In this document: in pieces, positions 1 to 9,151 of the stretch
Layout of the letters: every line of letters begins with the position of its first letter
How positions within the stretch are numbered: position 1 is the stretch's first letter
DNA from: an uncultured Pelagibacteraceae bacterium
Lineage (GTDB): Bacteria; Pseudomonadota; Alphaproteobacteria; Pelagibacterales; Pelagibacteraceae
DNA: 64,000 nucleotides
Assembly: GCA_902601545.1 (NCBI GenBank)
Contig: CACKNR010000001.1
Coordinates: 1 to 64,000 of the forward strand
Direction: 5' to 3'
Position numbers and translations under genes: made by a program
Notes under the pieces: generated by a model
Databases searched by the model: none
Told to the model about the DNA's origin: nothing
The model's input: only the letters and a program-made list of their open reading frames with translations

Positions 1-2
1 CT

Positions 3-662
3 ATGGCAGTCTTTTTTGAGATTAATATTGCTTTTGCAGTTTTTTTAATATCTGCATCTTTAGCAATCATTCTTTTACAATTACAAAAAAAAACAAAATT
101 ACCCAATGATGCCTTATTAGGTTTACTTGCACATGCATCCCTAGCTGTTGGTCTAGTAATCTTGGGATTTCTTAGCTCAATAAGATTTGATATTATGGGT
201 TTATTATTTGGAGATATACTTGCTGTAAATCAAATAGACTTGATGTTTATTTGGATAGGCGGGGCATTGATTCTCGTTGTATTAAAAATTATTTGGAAAC
301 CTCTATTTGCTTCAACCGTAAATTATGAATTGGCAGAGGCTGAGGGCATGAAACCGGATAGAGCAAATGCGATATTTACAATTCTAATGGCTGCAATAAT
401 AGCAATTTCGATAAAAATTGTAGGGCTTCTTTTAATTACCGGAATGTTAATTATTCCCGCAGCAATGGCTAGAAATATTTCTAACAATCCTCAACAAATG
501 GTTTTCCTATCAGTGGTTGGCGGACTATTATCTGTAGTGATAGGATTGTTTTCATCTTTAGAATTTAATACTCCATCTGGACCTTCAATTATAACTGCAG
601 CTTTAATACTTTTTTGTTTTTCACTTATTAAGTTTAAAAAATATTCTGAATTGAAAAAATAA
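3..662 (+). CDS. znuB: Zinc/manganese-type ABC transporter permease (ZnuB-like)
   Basis: Multi-TM ABC-3 family protein with GLLLITGMLIIPAAMARNIS motif; followed by a Fur-family regulator. 5' end may lie upstream of the window. Confidence 0.8.
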   Translation: MAVFFEINIAFAVFLISASLAIILLQLQKKTKLPNDALLGLLAHASLAVGLVILGFLSSIRFDIMGLLFGDILAVNQIDLMFIWIGGALILVVLKIIWKPLFASTVNYELAEAEGMKPDRANAIFTILMAAIIAISIKIVGLLLITGMLIIPAAMARNISNNPQQMVFLSVVGGLLSVVIGLFSSLEFNTPSGPSIITAALILFCFSLIKFKKYSELKK

Positions 663-684
663 TGTTTAATTGGTAAATTATATA

Positions 685-1083
685 ATGGCACAAGCACAAA
701 CACTTTCTAGAAACCAACAAATTGTCTTAAATATTATTGAAAAAGCAAAGGGGCCTTTGAAAGCTTACTCAATACTTTTTAATGTACAAAAAAAAGGAAT
801 AAACGCACCTCAACAAATTTATCGAGCTTTAGATAAGTTAATTGAAATGGGAAAAATTCATAAAATAGAAAGTAAAAATGTTTTTGTTGCATGCAGGAGC
901 TCAGATTGTGAAATTTCTAAAGCAACTGCATTTTCAATTTGTGAAAGTTGTGAAATGGTTGATGAAATCAGTGATACTAAACTTTCAAAATATTTATCAG
1001 GTTTTAATCATAAAAAAGGAATGAAATTTAAAAGATTTAATTTAGAATTTTTTGGTATTTGTAAAAAGTGTAAAAAAGATTAG
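685..1083 (+). CDS. Fur family regulator, probably Zur
   Basis: Fur-like winged helix and CESC/CKKC motifs. ORF track starts at TTG 670, but ATG at 685 is more likely. Adjacent to znuB. Confidence 0.8.
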   Translation: MAQAQTLSRNQQIVLNIIEKAKGPLKAYSILFNVQKKGINAPQQIYRALDKLIEMGKIHKIESKNVFVACRSSDCEISKATAFSICESCEMVDEISDTKLSKYLSGFNHKKGMKFKRFNLEFFGICKKCKKD

Positions 1084-1169
1084 CTCACTTCAAAAAATAT
1101 TTCTGCGACAATACTCTCTTTTCATTAAAATTTTTTATAATTTAATATATTCATAACAAAAGGATAAAT

Positions 1170-2111
1170 ATGAAATTATTAAAAACATTAATGACTATAA
1201 TTTTTGTTTCTACTTTAAGCTTATCTATAAATGCAAAAGAAATAAAAATGGGTAAAGCTGATTGGGATACAGGTTATTTCCAAGCAGAGGTTTATAAAAA
1301 AGCACTAGAAAAAATGGGTTATAAAGTTACTGGCCCAACTGTTATGAAACCTCAGGTATTTTATGTTGCGGCAGCAGCAGGAGATATGGATCTTTGGGTG
1401 AATGGATGGTTTGGAAACCACGATTCATATGTCAAAGAAGCTATGGGCAAGGTTAAACCTGTTGGTTATGTCGCAAAAAGTGGTGGCTTGCAAGGTTACT
1501 TAATTGATAAAAAAACTGCAGATAAATTTAATATAAAATCTGTAATGGACATAAAAAACCATGCTAAAGAGTTTGACTCTAATGGCGATGGTAAAGCAGA
1601 TATGGTTGCTTGTCATCCAGGATGGGGTTGTGAAAAAATTATATCAAGACATTTTGAAGAACTTGGTCTGGGTGAATTTATTAACCCAATAAAAGCAGAT
1701 TACTCAGCTGCCATGGCAGATATAATTTCAAGATATAAAAACGGTAAATCTGTTTTATTTTATACTTGGACTCCGAACTGGACAGTCGGTACTTTAAAAT
1801 TAGGTGAAGATGTAGTTTGGATCGAAGCTCCTTTTAGCGAAACAAAAGCGGTTAGCGTACCAAATGCAACAAAGTCAAAACTTAATATGGGTTTTGGTGT
1901 AAACGACATTAGACCAGCTGCGAATGTTGATTTTTTAAAAGCTAATCCAAAAGTAGAAAAGTTTTTAAAAAAAGCATCTATACCTTTAGCTGATATTGCT
2001 GCTCAGAACTTAAAAATGAATAAAGGTGAGAAAAGTGAAAAAGCAATAAAGAAACATGCCGAAGAGTGGATCAAATCTAATCAAAAAACTTTTAATAGTT
2101 GGATAAATTAG
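1170..2111 (+). CDS. proX: Glycine betaine/proline-type ABC substrate-binding protein (copy 1)
   Basis: N-terminal signal peptide; KMGKADWDTGYFQAEVYKKALEKMGYKV and NGWFG/TWTPNW motifs typical of OpuAC/ProX proteins. Confidence 0.85.
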   Translation: MKLLKTLMTIIFVSTLSLSINAKEIKMGKADWDTGYFQAEVYKKALEKMGYKVTGPTVMKPQVFYVAAAAGDMDLWVNGWFGNHDSYVKEAMGKVKPVGYVAKSGGLQGYLIDKKTADKFNIKSVMDIKNHAKEFDSNGDGKADMVACHPGWGCEKIISRHFEELGLGEFINPIKADYSAAMADIISRYKNGKSVLFYTWTPNWTVGTLKLGEDVVWIEAPFSETKAVSVPNATKSKLNMGFGVNDIRPAANVDFLKANPKVEKFLKKASIPLADIAAQNLKMNKGEKSEKAIKKHAEEWIKSNQKTFNSWIN

Positions 2112-2133
2112 AAATAAATTAGCAAATAAGAAT

Positions 2134-2177
2134 ATATGCGCACTATAGTGCGCATATGAGATATATCTCACTTTTTA
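2134..2177 (+). terminator. Tandem palindromes (24 bp and 14 bp) followed by CTTTTT; possible terminator/attenuator between the proX copies
   Basis: ATATGCGCACTATAGTGCGCATAT (2134-2157) and TGAGATATATCTCA (2157-2170) are perfect palindromes sharing one base, then CTTTTTA. Confidence 0.5.
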
Positions 2178-2239
2178 GTTGTATTACGGTTACATTCAAA
2201 ATTCATACGTGTTAAAATTTTTTAAATTTAGGAGGGAAA

Positions 2240-3181
2240 ATGAGATATTTAAAACATTTAGTATCAATAATTGCAGCTCTTACTATTAGTAGTGCTGTAT
2301 TTGCTAATGAGATCAAAATGGGTAAGGCAGACTGGGATACAGGTTATTTTCAGGCTGAGATCTATAAGGCAGCTCTTGAGAAAATGGGTTACAAAGTTTC
2401 AGGCCCAACTGTAATGAAACCTCAAGTGTTTTATGTAGCGGCAACATCAGGTGATGTTGATTTATGGGTGAACGGCTGGTTCGGAACTCATGATGGTTAC
2501 ATTTCAGAATCTAAAGGAAAAGTTAAACCAGTTGGTTATGTAATGAAAGGTGGAGGAGCCCAAGGTTACTTAATTGATAAAAAATCAGCAGATAAATTTG
2601 GTATCAAAAGCGTAATGGATATCAAAAAACATGCGAAAGAGTTTGACTCTAATGGAGATGGAAAAGCAGACATGGTTGCTTGCCCTCCAGGCTGGGGATG
2701 TGAAAAACAAATCACAAAACACTTTGATGAACTTGGACTGGGTGATTTTATCAATCCAGTAAAAGCAGACTACTCAGCTTCAATGGCAGATGCAGTGTCT
2801 AAATACAAAAATGGAAAATCAATTCTATTTTATACATGGACACCAAACTGGACTGTTGGTGCTTTAAAACTTGGTAAAGATGTAGTTTGGATTGAAGTTC
2901 CATATAGTAAAACAAAACCTACTAAGATCGCTAATGCTACAAAGTCTAAAGTAAATTTAGGTTTTGGTGCTGATGATATAAGACCAGCAGCTAATGTAGA
3001 TTTTCTTAAAGCAAATCCAAAAGTAGAAAAGATGTTAAAAAAAGCTTCTATACCTCTTGGAGATATTGCTGCTCAAAACCTGAAGATGAACAAGGGTGAG
3101 AAAAGCGAAAAAGCTATTAAGAAACACGCAGCTGAATGGATTAAAGCTAATCAAAGCACATTTGATAGTTGGATCAAGTAA
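2240..3181 (+). CDS. proX: Glycine betaine/proline-type ABC substrate-binding protein (copy 2)
   Basis: Same length (313 aa) and strongly similar to the upstream copy; signal peptide; strong SD AGGAGGG before ATG. Confidence 0.87.
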   Translation: MRYLKHLVSIIAALTISSAVFANEIKMGKADWDTGYFQAEIYKAALEKMGYKVSGPTVMKPQVFYVAATSGDVDLWVNGWFGTHDGYISESKGKVKPVGYVMKGGGAQGYLIDKKSADKFGIKSVMDIKKHAKEFDSNGDGKADMVACPPGWGCEKQITKHFDELGLGDFINPVKADYSASMADAVSKYKNGKSILFYTWTPNWTVGALKLGKDVVWIEVPYSKTKPTKIANATKSKVNLGFGADDIRPAANVDFLKANPKVEKMLKKASIPLGDIAAQNLKMNKGEKSEKAIKKHAAEWIKANQSTFDSWIK

Positions 3182-3199
3182 AGGTTCAGGTTAATTTTA

Positions 3200-4051
3200 A
3201 TGAGTTTAAAATTAGCCCCATCAGATTACGAAATATACATTCCAATAGGTGAATGGATAGAGGGAAATATTAAAGAATGGCTGTTTGAACAACGGCCACT
3301 CTTTAAAAAAATTTCAGCACCTATAGATACTGTATTAAATAGTTTAGACTCTCTTTTTAATTTTATTCCTTTTCCAATCATACTTTTAATTTTTATAATT
3401 TTCGCTTACAGGACAAATGGAATTAAATTTGCAATATTTTCTTTTGTAAGCTTAGTTTTTATTGATCTAGTTGATCTTTGGTCAGAAAGTATGACTACAT
3501 TGGCAATGATTTTTACTGCTGTTTTATTTTGTATGTTAATAGGAATTCCTCTTGGCATCATTGCCTCAAGAAGTAATACTTTTGAAATTATTTTACGTCC
3601 AATACTTGATATAATGCAAACAATACCAAGTTTTGTTTATTTAATACCTGTAGTTATGCTTTTTGGAGTTGGTTTAACCCCTGGAGTGGTTGCTACAATA
3701 ATATTTGCCTTACCACCAATTATTAGATTAACAAATTTGGGTATTAGGCAAGTCGGTAAAGGATTTAAAGAAGCAGGATCAAGCTTAGGACTTACAAAAT
3801 TTTTAATACTAATCAAAATCGAAATTCCTTTATCTTTAAAGACCATAATGGCAGGAGTTAATCAAACATTGATGCTTGCATTATCGATGGTAGTTATTGC
3901 AGCTCTAATAGGTGCTGGGGGACTAGGTTTAACTGTATATATCGCCCTAGGAAGACTTGATGTTGGCTCTGCTGTTATTGGTGGAACAGGAATTGTAATT
4001 CTAGCAATTATCTTAGATAGGATTACACAAAAAATTATTAAATCACACTAA
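3200..4051 (+). CDS. proW: Glycine betaine/proline-type ABC permease
   Basis: Multi-TM with EAGSSLGLTKFLILIKIEIPLSLKTIMAGVNQTLMLALSMVVIAALIGAGGLG, typical of ProW/OpuAB. Confidence 0.87.
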   Translation: MSLKLAPSDYEIYIPIGEWIEGNIKEWLFEQRPLFKKISAPIDTVLNSLDSLFNFIPFPIILLIFIIFAYRTNGIKFAIFSFVSLVFIDLVDLWSESMTTLAMIFTAVLFCMLIGIPLGIIASRSNTFEIILRPILDIMQTIPSFVYLIPVVMLFGVGLTPGVVATIIFALPPIIRLTNLGIRQVGKGFKEAGSSLGLTKFLILIKIEIPLSLKTIMAGVNQTLMLALSMVVIAALIGAGGLGLTVYIALGRLDVGSAVIGGTGIVILAIILDRITQKIIKSH

Positions 4052-4951
4052 AGATTTTAATTTTTTAATATGTTTAGGAGTAATTTCGCAACATCCTCCA
4101 ATAATTTTTGCTCCCTTACTCTTTAATTTTTTACAAATTTCAAGAAACTTTTTAGGAGTAAGATCTTTTCTTTTTCCAAGTTGCACCTTAGGATTATTTG
4201 AGTCCGGTTTCCAACCTGGGGGAATATGTTCAAAAGCATTAATTTTAAACCCGAATGGGACTTTAAGTTTTTTAGCGTCTTTAATCACTTCATTTAAATC
4301 CTCAAAAGAAACACAAGACGCCATAATTCCAATGGGTTTATGTTTTTGAACTTTTTTTGCAACAGTTATAAATTTTTCACCTGAGGGTAACAATCCTTTA
4401 CTCCTAATGTGGATACCGACTAAAATTTTTTTCTTATATTCTTTAATAGCACTCAAACCCAATAAACACTCTTTCCAACTACTCATTACATCTAGATAAA
4501 AGAAATCCACATATGGATTGAGATATTTTGCCTGAGATCTAAAACTTTCTTTTATAAAATTAAGATCTTTTCCAAGATCAGCAAAATAAGTAAAATTTTG
4601 AGGTGGCAGACTTCCAGCAATCAAAATTTTTTTCTTAGAAATAGCTACAGCTTTTTTTGCCAGTTTTCCTGCTAGAACATTTAGATTTTTATATTCTTTT
4701 ACTAAACCATTTTCGATGAGTCTTCTTTTTCTGCTACCAAAACTATTAGTTACTATAATTTCTGCTCCAGCTTTTATAAAATCTAAATGTGTTTTGACAA
4801 CTGTCTTATGATATTTTCGATTATATAATGCTGAGGCTCCCCATAGAGTGCCGTGAGGTTTTACTCCACGGTTAAGGAGTTCCTGGCCCATACCCCCGTC
4901 TAAAATTCTTGTTTGTTGAAAAAAATTATTATCCAGAAACTTCAATTCCAA
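4043..4951 (-). CDS. Homocysteine S-methyltransferase family protein
   Basis: LDGGMGQELLNRG N-terminus, C-terminal GGCCEITPKHI zinc motif, internal ASC. Confidence 0.85.
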   Translation of the reverse strand: MELKFLDNNFFQQTRILDGGMGQELLNRGVKPHGTLWGASALYNRKYHKTVVKTHLDFIKAGAEIIVTNSFGSRKRRLIENGLVKEYKNLNVLAGKLAKKAVAISKKKILIAGSLPPQNFTYFADLGKDLNFIKESFRSQAKYLNPYVDFFYLDVMSSWKECLLGLSAIKEYKKKILVGIHIRSKGLLPSGEKFITVAKKVQKHKPIGIMASCVSFEDLNEVIKDAKKLKVPFGFKINAFEHIPPGWKPDSNNPKVQLGKRKDLTPKKFLEICKKLKSKGAKIIGGCCEITPKHIKKLKSLV

Positions 4952-5114
4952 AAAAAGTAGATATTAAAATAATGATTGCAAAAATAGCGAACCACATAAA
5001 CCACTGAGATGCTACTTTTACTAAAGAACCTTTATCGATACCCTTCCAAGGCATAAAAGTGTATGTTGCTAATGTAACTAAGATCAAAAATAAAAGTAAA
5101 TTGGTTAAAGTCAT
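4929..5114 (-). CDS. Small membrane protein, unknown function (61 aa)
   Basis: Two hydrophobic segments; sits tightly between prpC and the methyltransferase gene and overlaps the latter by 23 nt. Confidence 0.65.
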   Translation of the reverse strand: MTLTNLLLFLILVTLATYTFMPWKGIDKGSLVKVASQWFMWFAIFAIIILISTFFGIEVSG

Positions 5115-6239
5115 TTATCTTTGATTCAACAACATTACTTCTCTTACTTCAGCACCCCTATATTTAGACAAAGGTCTTATAAGTTTATTTGAAGCATGTT
5201 GTTCCATGATGTGGGCGGACCAACCAGTAATACGAGACATTACAAATATTGGTGTATAGAAATCTATATCTATACCCATCATGTAATAAGTTGGACCACA
5301 TGGAAAGTCTACATTCGGATGAATATTTTTTCGATCTAACATTACCTTTTCTAAAATTTCATACATTCTCGTATATTTTTCTTTTTTTAAAAGCTTTGCT
5401 ACTTTAAACATATAGTGTTTCATTGTCGGCACTCTCGAGTCTCCGGTACGGTAAACTCTGTGCCCAAATCCCATTACTACCTTTTTTTTATTTAATGCAT
5501 TTTCAATCCAAGCTTTTGCTTTTTCAGGTTTTCCAATCTCTTTCATCATATGCATTACCGCTTCATTAGCTCCACCATGTAATGGACCTTTTAAAGAGGC
5601 AATAGCTCCAGTTATTGCACCATGTAAATCAGATAAGCTGGATGTAATTGTTCTAGCTGTGAATGTCGAAACGTTGAAACTGTGCTCTGCGTATAATATT
5701 AACGAAATATCAAATGCTCTTACAATTTCTTTATCTGGAACTTTATTAAACATCATTTTAAAGAAATTTTCTGAAAAAGACAATTTTTTACTTGGAGCTA
5801 TAATTGATTTACCTTTTCGTGTTCTAAAATAAGCAGCAACAGCTGTCGGTGTTTTAGCAAATATTCTCATTGCCTTTCTCATGTTTGCTTTAGGAGAATT
5901 ATCTTTAGTGTCTTTATCTTCTAAGGCCATTAAACTTACACAAGTTCTGATTACATCCATAGGATGAGCGCTTCGAGGCATTTTTTTAATATCATTTAAT
6001 ATTTGTTTAGAAAGTTTTCTTTCCGATCTTTCTTGTTTGATAAATTTTTTTAGCTGACTTTTGTTAGGAAGTTCTCCGTTTAGCACTAAATATGCTACCT
6101 CTTCGAAATCACATTTATCGCATAGCTCTTGTACTGTGTAACCTCTATAAGTTAAGGCACTTAGTTCAGGAACTACATGCGAAATTGTAGTTTCATCAAC
6201 AACTATTCCCAACAAACCTTTTTTAATTTCTTCACTCAT
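5115..6239 (-). CDS. prpC: 2-methylcitrate synthase / citrate synthase family
   Basis: GPLHGGANEAVMHMM, GFGHRVY and NVDFPCGPTYYMMGI motifs; adjacent to prpB. Confidence 0.88.
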   Translation of the reverse strand: MSEEIKKGLLGIVVDETTISHVVPELSALTYRGYTVQELCDKCDFEEVAYLVLNGELPNKSQLKKFIKQERSERKLSKQILNDIKKMPRSAHPMDVIRTCVSLMALEDKDTKDNSPKANMRKAMRIFAKTPTAVAAYFRTRKGKSIIAPSKKLSFSENFFKMMFNKVPDKEIVRAFDISLILYAEHSFNVSTFTARTITSSLSDLHGAITGAIASLKGPLHGGANEAVMHMMKEIGKPEKAKAWIENALNKKKVVMGFGHRVYRTGDSRVPTMKHYMFKVAKLLKKEKYTRMYEILEKVMLDRKNIHPNVDFPCGPTYYMMGIDIDFYTPIFVMSRITGWSAHIMEQHASNKLIRPLSKYRGAEVREVMLLNQR

Positions 6240-7141
6240 TATTCGTGTCCTTCAGTAGAAAAATCTGTGATTTTCTTATCAGTCGTATTGTATTTCTCAT
6301 ATTCTACTAACTCGTACAACCTTTTTCTAGTCTGCATTTTGTCAATGATATTATTTTGATGGCCCTCTTTAAATATTGATTTAAGACCCAATTCAACATT
6401 CTGCATAGCGAGCCTCTGTGTTGTCACAGGATAAATAACTAGATTATAGCCTAAATTTTCTAACTGTGATCTATTTAATAATTTGGATTTCCCAAACTCT
6501 GTCATGTTAGCTAGCAAATAGCCTTTTGATATTTTTCTAACTTTTTCAAACTCCTTTTCATCTTTCATTGCTTCTGGAAAAATCATGTCAGCTCCAGCAT
6601 CTTCATAAGATTTAATTCTATCTAATGTTTTATCTATACCTTCAACAGTATTTGCATCAGTCCTTACTATAATTAAAAAATTTTTGTCTTTTCTAGCATT
6701 AACTGATTCTTTAATCTTTTTTACCATTTCATCTTTTGAAATAAGTTCTTTGTTGTCTAAATGCCCACATCTTTTTTCAGCTATTTGATCTTCTATATGA
6801 CAGCCAGATAAACCTTTTTCCTCAAAGGTTATTATTGTTTTTTTACAATCCTTAAATCCTGTATCTGCATCTACAATAGTGGGAAGGTCTGTTACCCTGG
6901 AAATTTGTTTAGCTCTGTAACTTACTTGATCTAACGTCGTTAACCCAATGTCTGGTAATCCTAGATCATTAGACATAACACCGCCTGAGATGTAAACTCC
7001 ATCAAATCCAATTTCAGCAATAAGTTTTGCGCACAACGGATTATACGCACCCGGAAATCTAAGAAGCTTTTTTGATTGTAAACTTTTTACAAATTCTAAT
7101 CTCTTTTCAGAACTATTCTTTTTTGTAAAATGCATCTGCAA
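6239..7141 (-). CDS. prpB: Methylisocitrate lyase
   Basis: ICL/PEP mutase family; FPGAYNPLCAKLIAEIGFDGVYISGGVMSNDLGLPD, DADTGF and EDQIAEKRCGH motifs. Confidence 0.88.
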   Translation of the reverse strand: MQMHFTKKNSSEKRLEFVKSLQSKKLLRFPGAYNPLCAKLIAEIGFDGVYISGGVMSNDLGLPDIGLTTLDQVSYRAKQISRVTDLPTIVDADTGFKDCKKTIITFEEKGLSGCHIEDQIAEKRCGHLDNKELISKDEMVKKIKESVNARKDKNFLIIVRTDANTVEGIDKTLDRIKSYEDAGADMIFPEAMKDEKEFEKVRKISKGYLLANMTEFGKSKLLNRSQLENLGYNLVIYPVTTQRLAMQNVELGLKSIFKEGHQNNIIDKMQTRKRLYELVEYEKYNTTDKKITDFSTEGHE

Positions 7142-7178
7142 AGTTTATATTAAAGAGAATAATAAAAATCAAAGGCTA

Positions 7179-7778
7179 TTATTTAATAAGAATAAATATA
7201 CCAGTTAATACTAATAAAAGTGCTAAAACGTATTCTATAATCTTTTTTGTTTTGATATCTCCAACAAATTTTCTTAATCCACTACCGAAAAGTGCCCATA
7301 AACTGATTGTTGGAAAACATATTACCGCTGCAGTAATAGTAACAAATGCAACCCCTATAAAAATATTTTCCTCAGTTGGAAAAAAACCTGATGCAACGGT
7401 GATCGCAATTGACCATGCTTTTGGATTTATAAATTGAAATAATGATGCCTCGTAAAATCTTAAAGGTCTTCCGGTTTCTTTTTGAACCATAGAAAATGAA
7501 CCAATCATTTTCCACCCTAGATAAAGTAAATAAATAAAGCATAAGATCTTCATGTAAAATTGGATTTGAGGATAGATTAAAAATAAATTTGCTAAACCAA
7601 AACAAGTAAGACCAATTTGAAAAATATGACCTATTGGTATCCCAACTAAATGCGGCAAAGTTCTTATGAATCCAAATTTCATACCTGATGCTGTAAGCAT
7701 TGCATTATTTGGGCCCGGGGTAAAAAACATTGTAAAATAAAAAGTTGCTAATGCTGAAAAGAGAGCAAAACTAATCAT
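7179..7778 (-). CDS. LysE/RhtB family exporter
   Basis: FFTPGPNNAMLTASGMKFG signature; multi-TM, 199 aa. Confidence 0.85.
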   Translation of the reverse strand: MISFALFSALATFYFTMFFTPGPNNAMLTASGMKFGFIRTLPHLVGIPIGHIFQIGLTCFGLANLFLIYPQIQFYMKILCFIYLLYLGWKMIGSFSMVQKETGRPLRFYEASLFQFINPKAWSIAITVASGFFPTEENIFIGVAFVTITAAVICFPTISLWALFGSGLRKFVGDIKTKKIIEYVLALLLVLTGIFILIK

Positions 7779-8437
7779 AAATATTTTTCAATAATTTTTT
7801 CAAAATTAACAAAATCAGAAATAAGCTCATCGTGTTTTATTTCTTTTTCAGTTTTTTCAGTATATCCATCTTTAACTAAGACAAATGGCAATTTAGCGTT
7901 GTGCGCAGACATGGCGTCTACCTCGCTATCTCCAACCATTAACGTTTTTTTTAAATTTCCTCCAATAATTTCAACAACATCTGTTAGATGTCTAGGATCG
8001 GGTTTGTTAAATGAAAAAGTATCTGAGCCAGCAACATATTCAAAGAATTTAAACAAACCAAGTTTTTTTAATAAGTCTATCGCAAGCTTCTCCTGTTTAT
8101 TAGTACAAACTGCCATAGATATATTTTTATTTTTTGCCCATTCAAAAAAATCTATTGCACCTCTTAATGGAACGCTGCCTCTATCAATATTTTTTGAGTA
8201 AAAATCTATAAATTCTTTTGTCATTTCTTTTTTTGTTTGTTCATCTTTAATTTCCTCTTTAAAAGATCTTTGCATCATTACCCATGCACCTTTTCCTGCA
8301 AGTGACTTAATATCTTCTAGTTTTTTTTCAGAGTGACCAAACTTTCTCATTACGTGATTATGTGCAGCCATTAAATCTGGCGCTGTATTTACTATAGTTC
8401 CGTCTAGATCAAAAAGAATAGTGTATATTTGACTCAT
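7775..8437 (-). CDS. gph: Phosphoglycolate phosphatase (HAD family)
   Basis: FDLDGTIVNTAPDL and MVGDSEVDAMSAHNA HAD motifs. Confidence 0.83.
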   Translation of the reverse strand: MSQIYTILFDLDGTIVNTAPDLMAAHNHVMRKFGHSEKKLEDIKSLAGKGAWVMMQRSFKEEIKDEQTKKEMTKEFIDFYSKNIDRGSVPLRGAIDFFEWAKNKNISMAVCTNKQEKLAIDLLKKLGLFKFFEYVAGSDTFSFNKPDPRHLTDVVEIIGGNLKKTLMVGDSEVDAMSAHNAKLPFVLVKDGYTEKTEKEIKHDELISDFVNFEKIIEKYL

Positions 8438-8506
8438 TTTTAAAGTATTAAAAAGAAATATTTTGTGACTTATTTCAGTTAAATTAATAATGTAAAGAAA
8501 TTTTTA

Positions 8507-9151
8507 ATGAATACAAATAATAAATTAAATAAAGCTAATTCATATAGGCTTTCACAAGAATTATTAAGAAATAAAGCTTTGAAGAAAGGTGTAAATTTAA
8601 TTGCACCTGAAACAATATTTTTATCAAAAGATACCTTATTTGGAAAAAATGTAACCGTGGATCCTTATGTTGTAATTGGCCCGAGAGTCAAAATTGGAGA
8701 CAACACTCATATAAAATCTTTTAGTCATCTTGAAGGAACTAAAATTGAAAATAATGTTTCAATAGGACCTTATGCAAGATTGAGGCAGGGGACCGTTTTG
8801 AAAAAAAATACAAAAATTGGAAATTTCGTAGAAACTAAAAAATCCTATATAAAGCAAAATTCAAAAGTAAATCATCTTTCATATATCGGCGATACCTCAA
8901 TTGGAAAGAATTCAAATATTGGCGCAGGTACAATAACTTGTAACTATGATGGCATTAAAAAATCAAAAACAAAAATATCTGATAATGTTTTTATAGGATC
9001 TAATTCATCTTTAGTTGCCCCGGTAAATATTAATAAAAATAGTGTGGTTGGAGCTGGATCAGTGATTACAAAAAATGTGAAAAAGAAGTCGTTAGCAATT
9101 ACTAGAGCTCCACAGCTTGAAATTAAAAATTACAAGAGAAAGAAAAAATAA
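8507..9151 (+). CDS. GlmU C-terminal-type acetyltransferase (left-handed beta-helix), no uridyltransferase domain
   Basis: Hexapeptide repeats and [28 protein letters not shown], matching the GlmU acetyltransferase active site; only 214 aa. Confidence 0.85.
   Translation: MNTNNKLNKANSYRLSQELLRNKALKKGVNLIAPETIFLSKDTLFGKNVTVDPYVVIGPRVKIGDNTHIKSFSHLEGTKIENNVSIGPYARLRQGTVLKKNTKIGNFVETKKSYIKQNSKVNHLSYIGDTSIGKNSNIGAGTITCNYDGIKKSKTKISDNVFIGSNSSLVAPVNINKNSVVGAGSVITKNVKKKSLAITRAPQLEIKNYKRKKK

Noticed and set aside
491-703. 70-aa minus-strand ORF across znuB/zur
   Set aside because: Overlaps two confident genes; no domain.
4952-5114. SAM-II/SAM-V type riboswitch upstream of the homocysteine methyltransferase
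   Set aside because: Such riboswitches are known near bhmT in SAR11, but here the upstream sequence is coding (orf61 overlaps the start), leaving no leader; no motif recognised.
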